From positions 62,001-126,000 of the forward strand of contig CAVUVM010000009.1 in NCBI GenBank assembly GCA_963744935.1: a stretch of DNA of 64,000 nucleotides. The letters are read 5' to 3'. The translations under genes were made by a program, and so were the position numbers. A model generated the notes under the pieces. It was not told the origin of the DNA, searched no databases, and saw only the letters and a list, made by a program, of their open reading frames with translations. This stretch comes from Bog-473 sp963744935. Lineage in GTDB: Bacteria; Actinomycetota; Acidimicrobiia; Acidimicrobiales; RAAP-2. Positions 51,151 to 58,995 of this stretch are shown in pieces. The first letter of the stretch is position 1. Each line of letters starts with the position of its first letter.

Positions 51151-52880
51151 TGCTTTGGGTGTATGCTGGCGCTGCGGCGCAGTTGCGGTGCGAAGCGCAC
51201 TGATCAGCTGAGTGCGAGCAGTGTTGATGGCTGCGGTGCATTGGCTGATGCTGCAACGGGTACGGCGCGTTGGGTGCATGGGGCGCGAGGTGGGTTAAAT
51301 TTGGGCGCATGAGCACTACGGAGGTGGTGGGGCTGGCGGCAACGAGAGACTGATACATAGCAGCTGCAATCGCGTATGGTGCGATGCGACTATCAGAGGA
51401 ATTGTGTGGCGAACATGCGATGCTCATCTGGTTTACGTGCGGTTACGGCGAGAACACTCGCAGGCGGTGGCGATTCGGGTTAGGGTGCGACAGTTCAGGG
51501 ACTGTGAGTGTGGTGAGGAGAGGGTGCGCTGATGTTCTGGCAACGCGAGCCAGAGTGCTGATTAAAAACGGCAGTGTGTGGCAGATAGCGCTCACGCACA
51601 GGCGCGATCACCAGTGAACGAACGTACGGTGTTCACTGTGTAGGGGGTGAGTACACATAGGGCTGCACTGACGGTGCAGCGGTAGAGGTGCTCGGATGCG
51701 GCTCGGTTGTTGGGGGTGGTGATGACCATGCGAAGCGACGGTTTGCGGTTGCACATCTGTGCGTTTTTGACGCGTGCGTTCAGCACGCTGTCGGAGGTAT
51801 CGGGGTTTGAGATTGTAATTGTAGCTCTTGTTAATCGGTTTGTTGTTGGCACAGTGGTTCATGTGCGCGTGCACGCTCAGAGAAGTTCTGGGCGCGTTCA
51901 CGAGCGCACAGCTCTCGGTGGGGATGTGACTTCTGCTCTCGATTCGGTTTGAGCGTGAGATGGCGATAGAGCCTTCGCTTCTGGCCTTTCGGGGCGGATT
52001 CAGCTGTTGAGCACGGCGGTGATCTGGGTGAGGCGGTGGTGTTTTGACGTGGACATCTCACTGGCTCCTTGCGCTGAGGGCGGTAGATGTGCGCAAGGAG
52101 TGAGCGCGCGCGTTGTGAGCGCTCATGTGTTTGGGCGGGTTCTCGGCGCAGACGGCACGTGTGCACTCACGGGCTTCATTAACGAACGCTCGGCGCAGAT
52201 GAGGCATCGGGAAGCGGGAAGTTGCGCAGCGCGCAGCCGCGCGCAGACGCTGGGGCTTTTTATGGGAGCAGGTTCGGCGAGGAAGTGGCACTGGTGCTCG
52301 GGGATCTGGTGGCGCGCACTCGCGGTACAGTGCAACGAGACGATGAGTGAGTGCGCTTGGCGCGCGATTCACGGTTGGTGGCGAAGCGCAGTGGTTGGAG
52401 CGCTGCTGCGGTGGCGGGTTGTCGGTGGTGGTGCGCAGTTTGCGAAGTCATATGCCTTGGGTTGATTGGCTGGGCTGACGGGTATTTACGACATCACCAC
52501 GCGACGACGGCGGCGAAAACTGCTCGGGATGCATGCACCAGTCATCGCGGGGACGCAGTGCGGTCAGTTTCGAGACAGGCGAGCGGTGAGCGTGTACAAT
52601 CGGACGGGCGGTACGGTAGAGCTCGGCTGGACGACGCAGGCAACGTCTGCGGCGGCGGGCGATTTTGGACCAGCGCTCGAGAGGCGTTGCTGTAGTGCGC
52701 GGCGCTGTTGGTGGGTCAGTGGTCAGTGGCGGCGCTCTGACTCGGGTACTGGCGCAGAGCCGCAGCGGGATGATGTGGTGACGTGGGCGCTTCGAGCTGC
52801 GCGCTGGGGCGTTGAAGTGAGAGGGCGCCACAGATGGCGCATGAGTGCGTTGGCCAGGACCGCTTGCGAGCTCGCATATG
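51120..52880 (+). other. ORF-poor, G-rich tract of about 1.8 kb
   Basis: The plus strand is markedly rich in G and T. In bases 51481-51540 I count 28 G, 7 C, 15 T and 10 A; in 52381-52440, 30 G and 11 C. No frame on either strand gives protein-like sequence. The words GTGCG and GCGCAC recur without forming a clear tandem repeat. Flanking DNA returns to balanced composition. It may be a large non-coding RNA, a decayed region with one-sided mutation, or imported DNA of unknown origin. Confidence 0.5.
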
Positions 52881-52922
52881 GGTTGCCTGCGTCGGGGTTG
52901 TACGTCACGCCAGATCCCCTGG

Positions 52923-53102
52923 TCACGCGGTGCGATTCGGACAAACCTCGGGCGCCTTCGCCAGCGTGGGGGCGACGTTGGGCCCCCCTCGGCAATTTTC
53001 GACCTCAGTTTGCTCGGAGAGAGGAATTTTCACGCTCGTGGTGTCAAAGAAAGCTCTGGTCGAGTCGGACCCCAACCGGGGGTATGTGCTGGTCACGGTC
53101 AT
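52923..53102 (-). CDS. Small protein, unknown
   Basis: A 59-residue frame (MTVTSTYPRLGSDSTRAFFD at the start) begins at the ATG that overlaps the SWIM-protein stop by ATGA. No motif was recognised. Its place as the last link of a chain of overlapping genes is the main support. Confidence 0.4.
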   Translation of the reverse strand: MTVTSTYPRLGSDSTRAFFDTTSVKIPLSEQTEVENCRGGPNVAPTLAKAPEVCPNRTA

Positions 53103-53293
53103 TTCGCCGTCGCCTCGACCAACCGCCGCACCGCAGCTGCGTGAACACACCCTTGCTTGCCGCAGCTGCAGGAAAAGCCCGCGCTTTGAGTCCAGCGGAC
53201 ATCTGCAACTCCGGCCAGCCCGTCACGTACGGAGGCAACAATGAGGCCAGGCGTGCGCCACTTCACTACGACGCCAGGGACGGCCGTCATCAC
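53099..53293 (-). CDS. Small SWIM-type zinc-finger protein
   Basis: The 64-residue protein has FSCSCGKQGCVHAAAVRRLV (about residues 40-59), a CxC-x4-CxH SWIM finger, preceded by a short beta-rich segment (VVVKWRTPGLIVASVRDG). SWIM fingers bind DNA or proteins. It overlaps the genes on both sides by four bases (GTGA upstream, ATGA downstream), in the operon led by two HTH genes and a Rep-like pseudogene. Confidence 0.6.
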   Translation of the reverse strand: MMTAVPGVVVKWRTPGLIVASVRDGLAGVADVRWTQSAGFSCSCGKQGCVHAAAVRRLVEATAK

Positions 53294-53427
53294 CGGTACT
53301 CGTGGATCTGGCCACGCTGCTGCGCCCGACCGCGCTCAGCAGCTTCGATCTCGATTTGGTCCGACGTCTTGGCCTCCAGCAGGTCGCGGAAGGTCGAGTG
53401 GTCCTTGTGTGCCAGAGCGCGCCCCAT
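53290..53427 (-). CDS. Small charged protein
   Basis: A 45-residue frame starts MGRALAHKDHSTFRDLLEAK and ends RGQIHEYR, helical and charged. It could be an independent gene, because its stop overlaps the SWIM start by GTGA. It could also be the last part of the Rep-like protein in another frame, because its ATG lies within DLEAEFEE of that gene. Confidence 0.45.
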   Translation of the reverse strand: MGRALAHKDHSTFRDLLEAKTSDQIEIEAAERGRAQQRGQIHEYR

Positions 53428-54138
53428 TCCTCAAACTCCGCCTCGAGGTCCCGAGCAGCGCCGATCGCAGTGGAGGCAAGCGCTGGCCAGTTGGCTGCGA
53501 CCGCGGTGGGTGTGAGGTCCGCTCTTGGGTACTTTGCTCGATAGCGCGACACCGCGTACCTCGGTTTCGGCAACGGTCGCACCGACCTCACGAAGGTCCT
53601 TGACCGCCTTGTTGAGGCGTCCTCGCGAGTTGGGCGTCAGCGACGAGCAATCCCAGCCACACACACGAAGAACAGCTTCTAAGAGCGAACCGTCGTCAAT
53701 CTCTCCCGGCGACGGCGAAGCCGTTGCAAGAGTGTCGTCAGTATTTGTTTGAAGTAAGTCTTCTCTCTGTGCGGATTTTCCGGCTCCGGTTAAACCGCCT
53801 CCGGTTTTCCCCTCCGCGGTCTGCCCAGCCGCATCGGGATTTTCCGGTTACGGTTTTTCGAAGACGTGAACGTCTGTTCCGTCCCAGGTGCCGTCAGTCG
53901 CCCGCTTCCGTGACCGGCGGATGTAGCCGAAGCGCTCGAGCTCCTGGAGCCGTGCATTGATGAAATCATGGCCCTGAGGCGAGGATTTCACGAGGTACGC
54001 CGTATAGACCTCCCAGCCGGCCGGCTTCGACAGGAGAAAGCACAGGATGCCTCTCACGGCGAAGCTCAGGCGGTCGTCGTCGATCGTCGCCTTGTCGATG
54101 ATGACGAACCGCTCGCGGGTCTCGTTGTGGATGATCAC
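53428..54138 (-). pseudogene. Rep-like helix-turn-helix protein, disrupted
   Basis: From 54138 the frame reads RERFVIIDKATIDDDRLSFA, GILCFLLSKPAGW and FINARLQELERFGYIRRSRK, a winged-helix domain like the N-terminus of actinobacterial plasmid replication proteins. It ends at TAA 53848. The same frame continues beyond the stop as PENPDAAGQT, LLEAVLRVCGWDCSSL and RLNKAVKDLREVGATVAETE. A one-base shift then leads to VSRYRAKYPRADLTPTAVAA. One stop and one frameshift thus interrupt a protein of about 230 residues. The 96-residue N-terminal domain may still be made. Confidence 0.65.
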
Positions 54139-54326
54139 GGCGAGGCCTCACGTCGGCCGCGCATCCACTCCGCGGCGTCTTCATCGAGGACTCGAACGCA
54201 CCGCCCAATACGCCGGGCGCGCAGTCGGCCAGCCCTGATCTCTTGACGAAGGGTCCACTCGCTGAAACCCACCTTTTCGGCGAGAGCTGGCACGGTGTTC
54301 CAGTGGGGGAGCGGCGTGACACTCAC
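54135..54326 (-). CDS. Excisionase-type HTH protein
   Basis: The 63-residue protein has ALAEKVGFSEWTLRQEIRAG and RRIGRCVRVLDEDAAEWMRG, the HTH_17 layout. It overlaps the Rep-like gene (ATGA) and the preceding HTH gene (GTGA). It resembles the 72-residue protein at 29804 in element A, so each element has its own copy. A role in excision or repression is likely. Confidence 0.72.
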   Translation of the reverse strand: MSVTPLPHWNTVPALAEKVGFSEWTLRQEIRAGRLRARRIGRCVRVLDEDAAEWMRGRREASP

Positions 54327-54490
54327 TTCGGCGCCATCGACCCTTCGGGGATCCGGATTGACCTACCGAGGCGAATCGCCGGGATCTCTCCCGACCTGAT
54401 CAACCGGTAGACGGTGTGGGTGCAGAGCTTCTGGCGCTGTGCGAACTCGGCAACCGTTATCGACGGTTCCGTCAGCGGAAGTTCGGGCAT
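54323..54490 (-). CDS. Very small HTH protein
   Basis: The 55-residue frame from ATG 54490 reads ITVAEFAQRQKLCTHTVYRL then SGEIPAIRLGRSIRIPEG, a complete HTH_17 unit. It opens the minus-strand operon of element B and overlaps the next HTH gene by GTGA. Pairing of two HTH_17 genes mirrors element A. Confidence 0.65.
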   Translation of the reverse strand: MPELPLTEPSITVAEFAQRQKLCTHTVYRLIRSGEIPAIRLGRSIRIPEGSMAPK

Positions 54491-54631
54491 GACGACGACC
54501 TTTGGCCGATCCCCCGGTCAAGGGAATCCGTCGGGCCGCCTCTGGCTGCGTGCCCTCGTCGTCGCCCGGCACCCTGCGGGCGCCGCAATCACCTGTGTCT
54601 GAAAGACTACACCGATGTAGTCTGGAGGGCA

Positions 54632-54925
54632 ATGGCTAGGAAGCCGCAGCGAGATCGAGCCGGCTACAAGGACTTCATCAACATCAGCTGTCCGTGCGGA
54701 AAGCGGCTCGCACTCATGGACGAGACCCTGCCCGGGGTGGCCGATGGGCCCGTATTTGTCCGCTCAGACGCCAAGGGATTCGATCCATCTGGGGCTCCGG
54801 GCGGCTGGTTCCGGTTCATGTGCCCGAGGTGCCGTCGGGACAACCGGATCAAGGAAGGCGACCTATTGGATCTCTTGCGGGCGGCCAAGGCGGATGGCCA
54901 GCACCGAGTGTTGCTGGCAGCCTGA
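54632..54925 (+). CDS. Small zinc-ribbon-like protein
   Basis: The 97-residue protein follows GGAGGG and starts MARKPQRDRAGYKDFINISC. It has SCPCGKRL (about residue 20) and FMCPRCRRDNRIKEGDLLDL (about 66), a split zinc ribbon. It is divergent from the HTH operon across about 140 bases, like the zinc-ribbon gene at 31804 in element A. The function is unknown. Confidence 0.6.
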   Translation: MARKPQRDRAGYKDFINISCPCGKRLALMDETLPGVADGPVFVRSDAKGFDPSGAPGGWFRFMCPRCRRDNRIKEGDLLDLLRAAKADGQHRVLLAA

Positions 54926-54942
54926 ATCTAGCCACCAGCTGA

Positions 54943-55242
54943 TTGCGAAGAGGAGCAGGAAATGAAGAGGTTGAGCAGTTCCTACAGAGCCAGGGCGACG
55001 TCAAGCAAGCCCTCAACAAGCTTCTCCACAACGCCGCTCAGAACGCTGATACGCCAGCTCAGCTACAGCTGGTCGCGCAGGCCTATGCAGCCCTGCAGAT
55101 GACGGGTTCGGCGATGATGCTTCGCTCCAAGATTGGCGATGCGATCAAGGCTCGAGCAGCTGGTCAAACTCGAGCAGGTGAGCAAACAGGTGATGTTCTG
55201 GAGTCGGTGCAATTGGCGCAGGCGCTGGCTCTCACCGACTGA
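54943..55242 (+). CDS. Small helical protein, unknown
   Basis: The 99-residue frame begins at TTG 54943; an ATG nearby is in another frame. The sequence FLQSQGDVKQALNKLLHNAA and VAQAYAALQMTGSAMMLRSK is Ala/Gln-rich helix. No family was recognised. It follows the zinc-ribbon gene by 17 bases. Confidence 0.45.
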   Translation: MRRGAGNEEVEQFLQSQGDVKQALNKLLHNAAQNADTPAQLQLVAQAYAALQMTGSAMMLRSKIGDAIKARAAGQTRAGEQTGDVLESVQLAQALALTD

Positions 55243-55420
55243 CGTTGTGAGGCGGTCGGCGTGGCATCGGCGAGCAGCGTGTCGCGGCGCGGACACTGAG
55301 CTCTTCTTCCCGCAGTGAGGACGCGGCAAGCCGAAGGAGACGCTGGATCTCTGCGCCGGATGCCCGGTCAGCCGGTAGTGCATCGAGGATGCGCTGTCGG
55401 ACCCTCTGACCTCATCACCG
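55232..55420 (+). pseudogene. WhiB remnant with two in-frame stops
   Basis: The frame reads SAWHRRAACRGADTELFFPQ, stop TGA (55316), GRGKPKETLDLCAGCPVSR, stop TAG, CIEDAL. All four WhiB cysteines remain, and WHRRAACRG is identical to the intact WhiB at 45758. There is no frameshift. The C-terminal turn and basic tail are not recognisable. Confidence 0.75.
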
Positions 55421-55424
55421 GAAC

Positions 55425-56366
55425 CTAGGTGAAGGGGTAGAGGGTCCCGTCCTGAGCGACGAGCGTGTAACCGTTGCCATTGGCGAACATGCCAGCGATC
55501 GGAGAGGCCAAGTGCTCGCCGCCCAGGGATCCGAGGAACGGAGCGTCGCCGAATGTGAAGATGCCGCCGTCCGAAGCGACCATCCAGTAGCCACCCCCGT
55601 CGGGCGTCGTGACAATGCCCTCGATTGGCTCGTTGAGGCGCTGCCCCGGGGCCAGCACGCCCGGGATGGAGCCAAGGAACCTGGCATCGCCGTAAGTGAA
55701 GACGCCGCCGTCGCTCGCCACGAGGGTGTAGCCCTGGCCGTCGCTGCTGACCGACATCCCGACCACCGGCTGGTTTAGGTGGATACTCCCTGCCGAACCG
55801 TAGAAGCCGGCGTCGCCATAGTCGAAGATCCCGCCATCACTGGCTACCAGCCAGTAGCCGTTCCCGTCGGAAGTAGGCGTCATGCCGACGATCGGCTTGT
55901 TGAGGGGCAGCCCGGACGCGTCGCCGAAGTTGTTCGCCGGCGGTCCCGACAGGTCGCTCTCACCGAAGACGTGCCCCGAAGCGTCCGCGACCCAGGCGTT
56001 GCGTGAGATGTCTTCGTCGCCGGCGGGACCAAAGCAGTTCGTGCTGTCCTCCCACGCCGCCACGAGGTGGTCGGTCGTGCCGATCTCGTTGGTGTTGCCG
56101 ATGAGCATTGGTTCACCCGTTTGCCGGTCGAAGCCGTAGGCGGTGTAGGTCACGGGCGAATACGGCCAACCGTCGAAGTCGGGGACGATGACGCCCGGCT
56201 GGACCGAAGCGTCGTAAGCAGTCCGTTGGTCACCGCCATCGCTGGAGCAGTCCAGCGGTACGGCGTGGGGTGTGGCGGAGCTGCCTTCGGCTCCGCCGAC
56301 AGGACCGAACAGCCCAATGATCACCGCCAGTCCCGCTGCCAACGGAAGCGCCCGCTTCAGCATCAT
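55425..56366 (-). CDS. Secreted GYWLVASDGGIF-repeat protein
   Basis: The 313-residue protein has a signal peptide (MMLKRALPLAAGLAVIIGLF to about residue 28). An N-terminal domain follows with Cys in PLDCSSDGG and STNCFGP, then about four repeats: GYWLVASDGGIFDYGDAGFY, GYTLVASDGGVFTYGDARFL, GYWMVASDGGIFTFGDAPFL and a final GYTLVAQDGTLYPF. Such repeats form beta-propeller-like folds and are very common in Acidimicrobiia secreted proteins. It is probably an extracellular or cell-wall protein; its benefit as element cargo is unknown. Confidence 0.85.
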   Translation of the reverse strand: MMLKRALPLAAGLAVIIGLFGPVGGAEGSSATPHAVPLDCSSDGGDQRTAYDASVQPGVIVPDFDGWPYSPVTYTAYGFDRQTGEPMLIGNTNEIGTTDHLVAAWEDSTNCFGPAGDEDISRNAWVADASGHVFGESDLSGPPANNFGDASGLPLNKPIVGMTPTSDGNGYWLVASDGGIFDYGDAGFYGSAGSIHLNQPVVGMSVSSDGQGYTLVASDGGVFTYGDARFLGSIPGVLAPGQRLNEPIEGIVTTPDGGGYWMVASDGGIFTFGDAPFLGSLGGEHLASPIAGMFANGNGYTLVAQDGTLYPFT

Positions 56367-56661
56367 CCCCGCCCTCCCTGCCCCTTCGGAAACCTGCTTC
56401 TTACTCGATACGTCGTCACAGTGCTCGAGCCGCTCAGGTCAGGCGGGAGAAGGAGAGCATTCGGTGTTCGGACTCCCGATGCGCGGCGTCGGGAACACAG
56501 GGGCTTCGATTCGGCCCGAGTCACCACGAGTCGCCCTCAAGGGGGAGTGTCCGAAACGCACCGGAAGGCGGGCCCGTCGTCGCCGGCAGGGACAAGCTGC
56601 GCCCGGAGGCCGGTTGGGCCTCCGTTGTGCGTGACGATGCCGCGACAGCCGCGAACTACTG
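56367..56661. other. Intergenic region without recognised gene
   Basis: This contains the upstream region of the secreted repeat protein. No clear motif was found. Confidence 0.35.
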
Positions 56662-56886
56662 TTGTCCGTCGTGTGCCAGAGTGCCCAGGACGTCGATACC
56701 GTCGCCCAGGATTGCGGGTGGTGGGGATGGCAAGAAGGGGCGCGTCCCGATGACCTTCTCGTCTACCACTGCGGTTGCGATGAGGGGGACGGGCACATGA
56801 CGTACGTCGCGTTGGCCGCCGACGACCCTGAGTACTATCAGCGCCGCTGCGACTTCATCCGACAATGCCGAACAGGTGTTCGTTAA
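56662..56886 (+). CDS. Small protein, unknown
   Basis: A 74-residue frame from TTG 56662 has QDCGWWGWQEG, YHCGCDEGDGH and YYQRRCDFIRQCRTG: six cysteines in a short protein. No family was recognised and the start is weak. It may be a small metal-binding protein or a chance frame. Confidence 0.35.
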   Translation: MSVVCQSAQDVDTVAQDCGWWGWQEGARPDDLLVYHCGCDEGDGHMTYVALAADDPEYYQRRCDFIRQCRTGVR

Positions 56887-57000
56887 GCTCGAGCAGTATT
56901 AAAGGTGAGACTCGGGTGGGACGAAAGAGCTGTTGAATACGCATAGGCTGGACAATTGTTCCGCTGGACATCTGCTCCGGGGTATAGGAAAACTACTGGT

Positions 57001-57342
57001 ATGCGCTATCGAGTGATCTTTCAGGGTGTCCTTCAATCGACTAAGGGGTCGATTGAGGAAGCGGCGCGCCTTGCGCTCGCCGAAGCGATGGCAGAACTCA
57101 ATCGTCTGGGCCACGCGCCCGGCAACGCAGCAATCGATCTGAACTGCGCCACCGGCGCGATCACGATCACCTGCGGAGTGGAGGCCGAAGATCCGGCGGC
57201 TGCCGCGCAGGCCGCCAGCGACAACATGTACCTGTCGCTGAACAAGGCCGGATTCAACACTCAAAAATGGCCGGATGTTGACCACTCCTGCTGGAGTGTC
57301 GAGTTCATGAGCACCAGCGCCGAGGCGCTCGTCGCAGCCTGA
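57001..57342 (+). CDS. Small conserved-looking protein, unknown
   Basis: The 113-residue frame starts MRYRVIFQGVLQSTKGSIEE and has an alternating strand/helix pattern (DLNCATGAITITCGVEAEDP), with no signal peptide. It is convergent with the integrase and ends at the base before the integrase stop. The function is unknown. Confidence 0.5.
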   Translation: MRYRVIFQGVLQSTKGSIEEAARLALAEAMAELNRLGHAPGNAAIDLNCATGAITITCGVEAEDPAAAAQAASDNMYLSLNKAGFNTQKWPDVDHSCWSVEFMSTSAEALVAA

Positions 57343-58485
57343 TCAGTTTTTGGACGCAGCCGAGAAGGCTCGTCCGACCACAGCAGCGACCAACTCTCCC
57401 GCGGCCGCGCCGCGCTCATCGGAGGTGTGCAGGTAGGTCTCGGCCATGACTGCGGGCGTGTGCCCCATCTGTCCGGCCGCCGTAGGTAGGTCGACGCCGG
57501 CGTGAACGAGCTCCGTGGCTCGGAAGTGCCGCAGCGAGTGAAGTCGGACCTTGATGCCATTGCGTCGGCCGAGGGCGGACAGGTACTCGGTGAGGGCCTT
57601 GGCGCGGAGCGGGGTCTCGCCGGCATCGAGCGACAGCATCCAGCCGTCACCAAGAGGTTCACGGCCCCCCAGCTGGGCCTTCTTGGCGTCGCGGTAGTCC
57701 CTGAGGATCCGTAGCCCCTCTGCGCCGACGTAGACGGTGCGGCCCTTGCCGGTCTTCGTTGTCGTCAGGTGTTGGCCACCTTGGGTCGGCACCCAGGCGC
57801 ACGCGGCACGGACAGACGCAGACTGCCAATCCACGTCGCCCCACTGGAGGCCGCACAACTCGCCACGCCGGCAGCCGGTCAACGCACCGATTGCGATGGC
57901 CGCCGCCATGTCCTCGTCCTCGGCAGCGGCAGCGAAGTAGAGGGTGCGGAGCTGCGCGACCGTGATGGTCGGCGCCTCGGTTCGTTCTCCGATGTCCGGC
58001 TTCGATCTCTTGGCGGGATTGCCCTTGATCCACTCCCATGCCTCGCCTTGGGATAGTGCACTTCGGATGATGGCGTGCTCCAGTTTGATCGTGCCCCCGG
58101 CGAGTCCCTTCTCCTCGAGCTCGCCGAAGTACGTGTCGAGGTCGTGGGCCGTCAGCTTCGCCAGCTTCTTGTCGCCGAGCGCGGGCCGGATCCACTTCTC
58201 GATGTGCAGGGCATACGTGTCCACGGTGGAGCGGGCTCGGCGCTTCCGGATGACCTTCTCCATCCACTCATCGAGCAGCTTCCCGAAGGTCGCCGACACG
58301 CCGACGTGCTCCCCTTCGCCGACCTCGTGGACGAGCCGGTCGAGGGCCTTGATCGCATCCCGCTTGCCACCCCGGAAGACTCGGGAGACCTGGCGTGGCT
58401 TGCCGGTTTCGGGGTCTTTGCCGACGTAGGCCCTCAGCTCCCAGCGACCCGACTTCGGCGGTCGTTCTCTCAGTGTTCCGCTCAC
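57343..58485 (-). CDS. int: Tyrosine recombinase/integrase of element B
   Basis: The 380-residue integrase has a short N-terminal beta domain (KSGRWELRAYVGKDPETG), a SAM-like core-binding domain (about residues 65-160) and the catalytic domain with Arg206 (TGCRRGELCGLQW), His316 and Arg319 (LHSLRHFRATE), His342 (MGHTPAVM) and Tyr351. It is related to, but clearly diverged from, the element A integrase. It starts 53 bases from attachment copy 3, and its 5' region holds the right arm repeats. Confidence 0.93.
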   Translation of the reverse strand: MSGTLRERPPKSGRWELRAYVGKDPETGKPRQVSRVFRGGKRDAIKALDRLVHEVGEGEHVGVSATFGKLLDEWMEKVIRKRRARSTVDTYALHIEKWIRPALGDKKLAKLTAHDLDTYFGELEEKGLAGGTIKLEHAIIRSALSQGEAWEWIKGNPAKRSKPDIGERTEAPTITVAQLRTLYFAAAAEDEDMAAAIAIGALTGCRRGELCGLQWGDVDWQSASVRAACAWVPTQGGQHLTTTKTGKGRTVYVGAEGLRILRDYRDAKKAQLGGREPLGDGWMLSLDAGETPLRAKALTEYLSALGRRNGIKVRLHSLRHFRATELVHAGVDLPTAAGQMGHTPAVMAETYLHTSDERGAAAGELVAAVVGRAFSAASKN

Positions 58486-58497
58486 AATCCCCTATTC

Positions 58498-58521
58498 TAG
58501 TAGGGATGAATTAGGGATGGA
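58498..58521 (+). promoter_or_regulatory. Candidate integrase arm-type sites, right end of element B
   Basis: Two TAGGGATG words 11 bases apart match 45727-45750 at 23 of 24 positions. They lie between the integrase start and attachment copy 3, and could also let the integrase bind its own promoter. Confidence 0.65.
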
Positions 58522-58536
58522 ATCCTAAAATACCTA

Positions 58537-58932
58537 GTTGACGGTGAGCCGGCCTGTAGGCGGGATTCTGTCCGGCCCCCGCCTCGATACGAGGCAGAAA
58601 GCCTGGGTGGCCATCCATCTGCGCGGCCTACCTGGGGAGCGTCCCTTCTCAGAGACCGGACGAGCAGCCCGTCTCCCACGCTTGGCCTTGCTCCGGGTGG
58701 GGTTTACCGAGCCGGCGGGGTCACCCCCGTCGCTGGTGCGCTCTTACCGCACCCTTTCACCCTTGCCTGTGCGAGCCGTAGCCCGCCATCGGCGGTTTCC
58801 TTTCTGTGGCACTGTCCTGCGGGTCACCCCGACTGGCCGTTAGCCAGCACCCTGCTCTGCGGAGTCCCGACCTTCCTCGACACGATCCCGTTGCCGGTCC
58901 GTGCCGCGGCCACCCGGCCGGCTCACCGTCAA
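58537..58932 (-). ncRNA. rnpB: RNase P RNA (type A)
   Basis: The minus strand carries the universal RNase P blocks in order: GAGGAAGGTCGGGACTCC, ACAGAAAGGAAACCGCC, GGTAAGAGCGCACCAG, GGTAAACCCCACCCGGAG and ACAGAATCCCGCCTACAGG. The ends form a perfect P1 helix, TTGACGGTGAGCCGG at the 5' side and CCGGCTCACCGTCAA at the 3' side. The RNA matures tRNA 5' ends. Its 3' end is the attachment site of both integrative elements, and the gene is intact because the duplicated segment restores it. Confidence 0.96.
58539..58568 (-). repeat. Attachment-site copy 3, the rnpB 3' end
   Basis: These 30 bp are the 3' end of rnpB (the last conserved block and the P1 3' strand). They are repeated at 45596 with one mismatch (G for A) and at 29566 with two. 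Confidence 0.85.
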
Positions 58933-58995
58933 CCTCGATTGTGCCACCCGCCTGACCGTGGCGGTGACCGCACGACGCATCGGTAGGGTGGCGGC

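Larger units (their letters stand above)
45596..58568. mobile_element. Integrative element B in rnpB
   Basis: About 13 kb bounded by attachment copies 2 and 3. Its own tyrosine recombinase (57343-58485) lies 53 bases from copy 3. It carries a WhiB regulator, secreted and membrane small proteins, an HTH-HTH-Rep-like operon and several broken genes. The number of pseudogenes suggests long residence. No transfer or phage structural gene was recognised. Confidence 0.8.

Noticed and set aside
52466..53515. A 349-codon plus-strand open frame
   Set aside because: It is Arg/Ser/Trp-rich with no domain pattern, lies partly in the G-rich tract, and overlaps coherent minus-strand SWIM and Rep-like reading frames.
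29566..58568. A self-transmissible AICE or an integrated prophage
   Set aside because: No TraB/FtsK-type translocase, relaxase, terminase, capsid or tail gene was recognised in either element.
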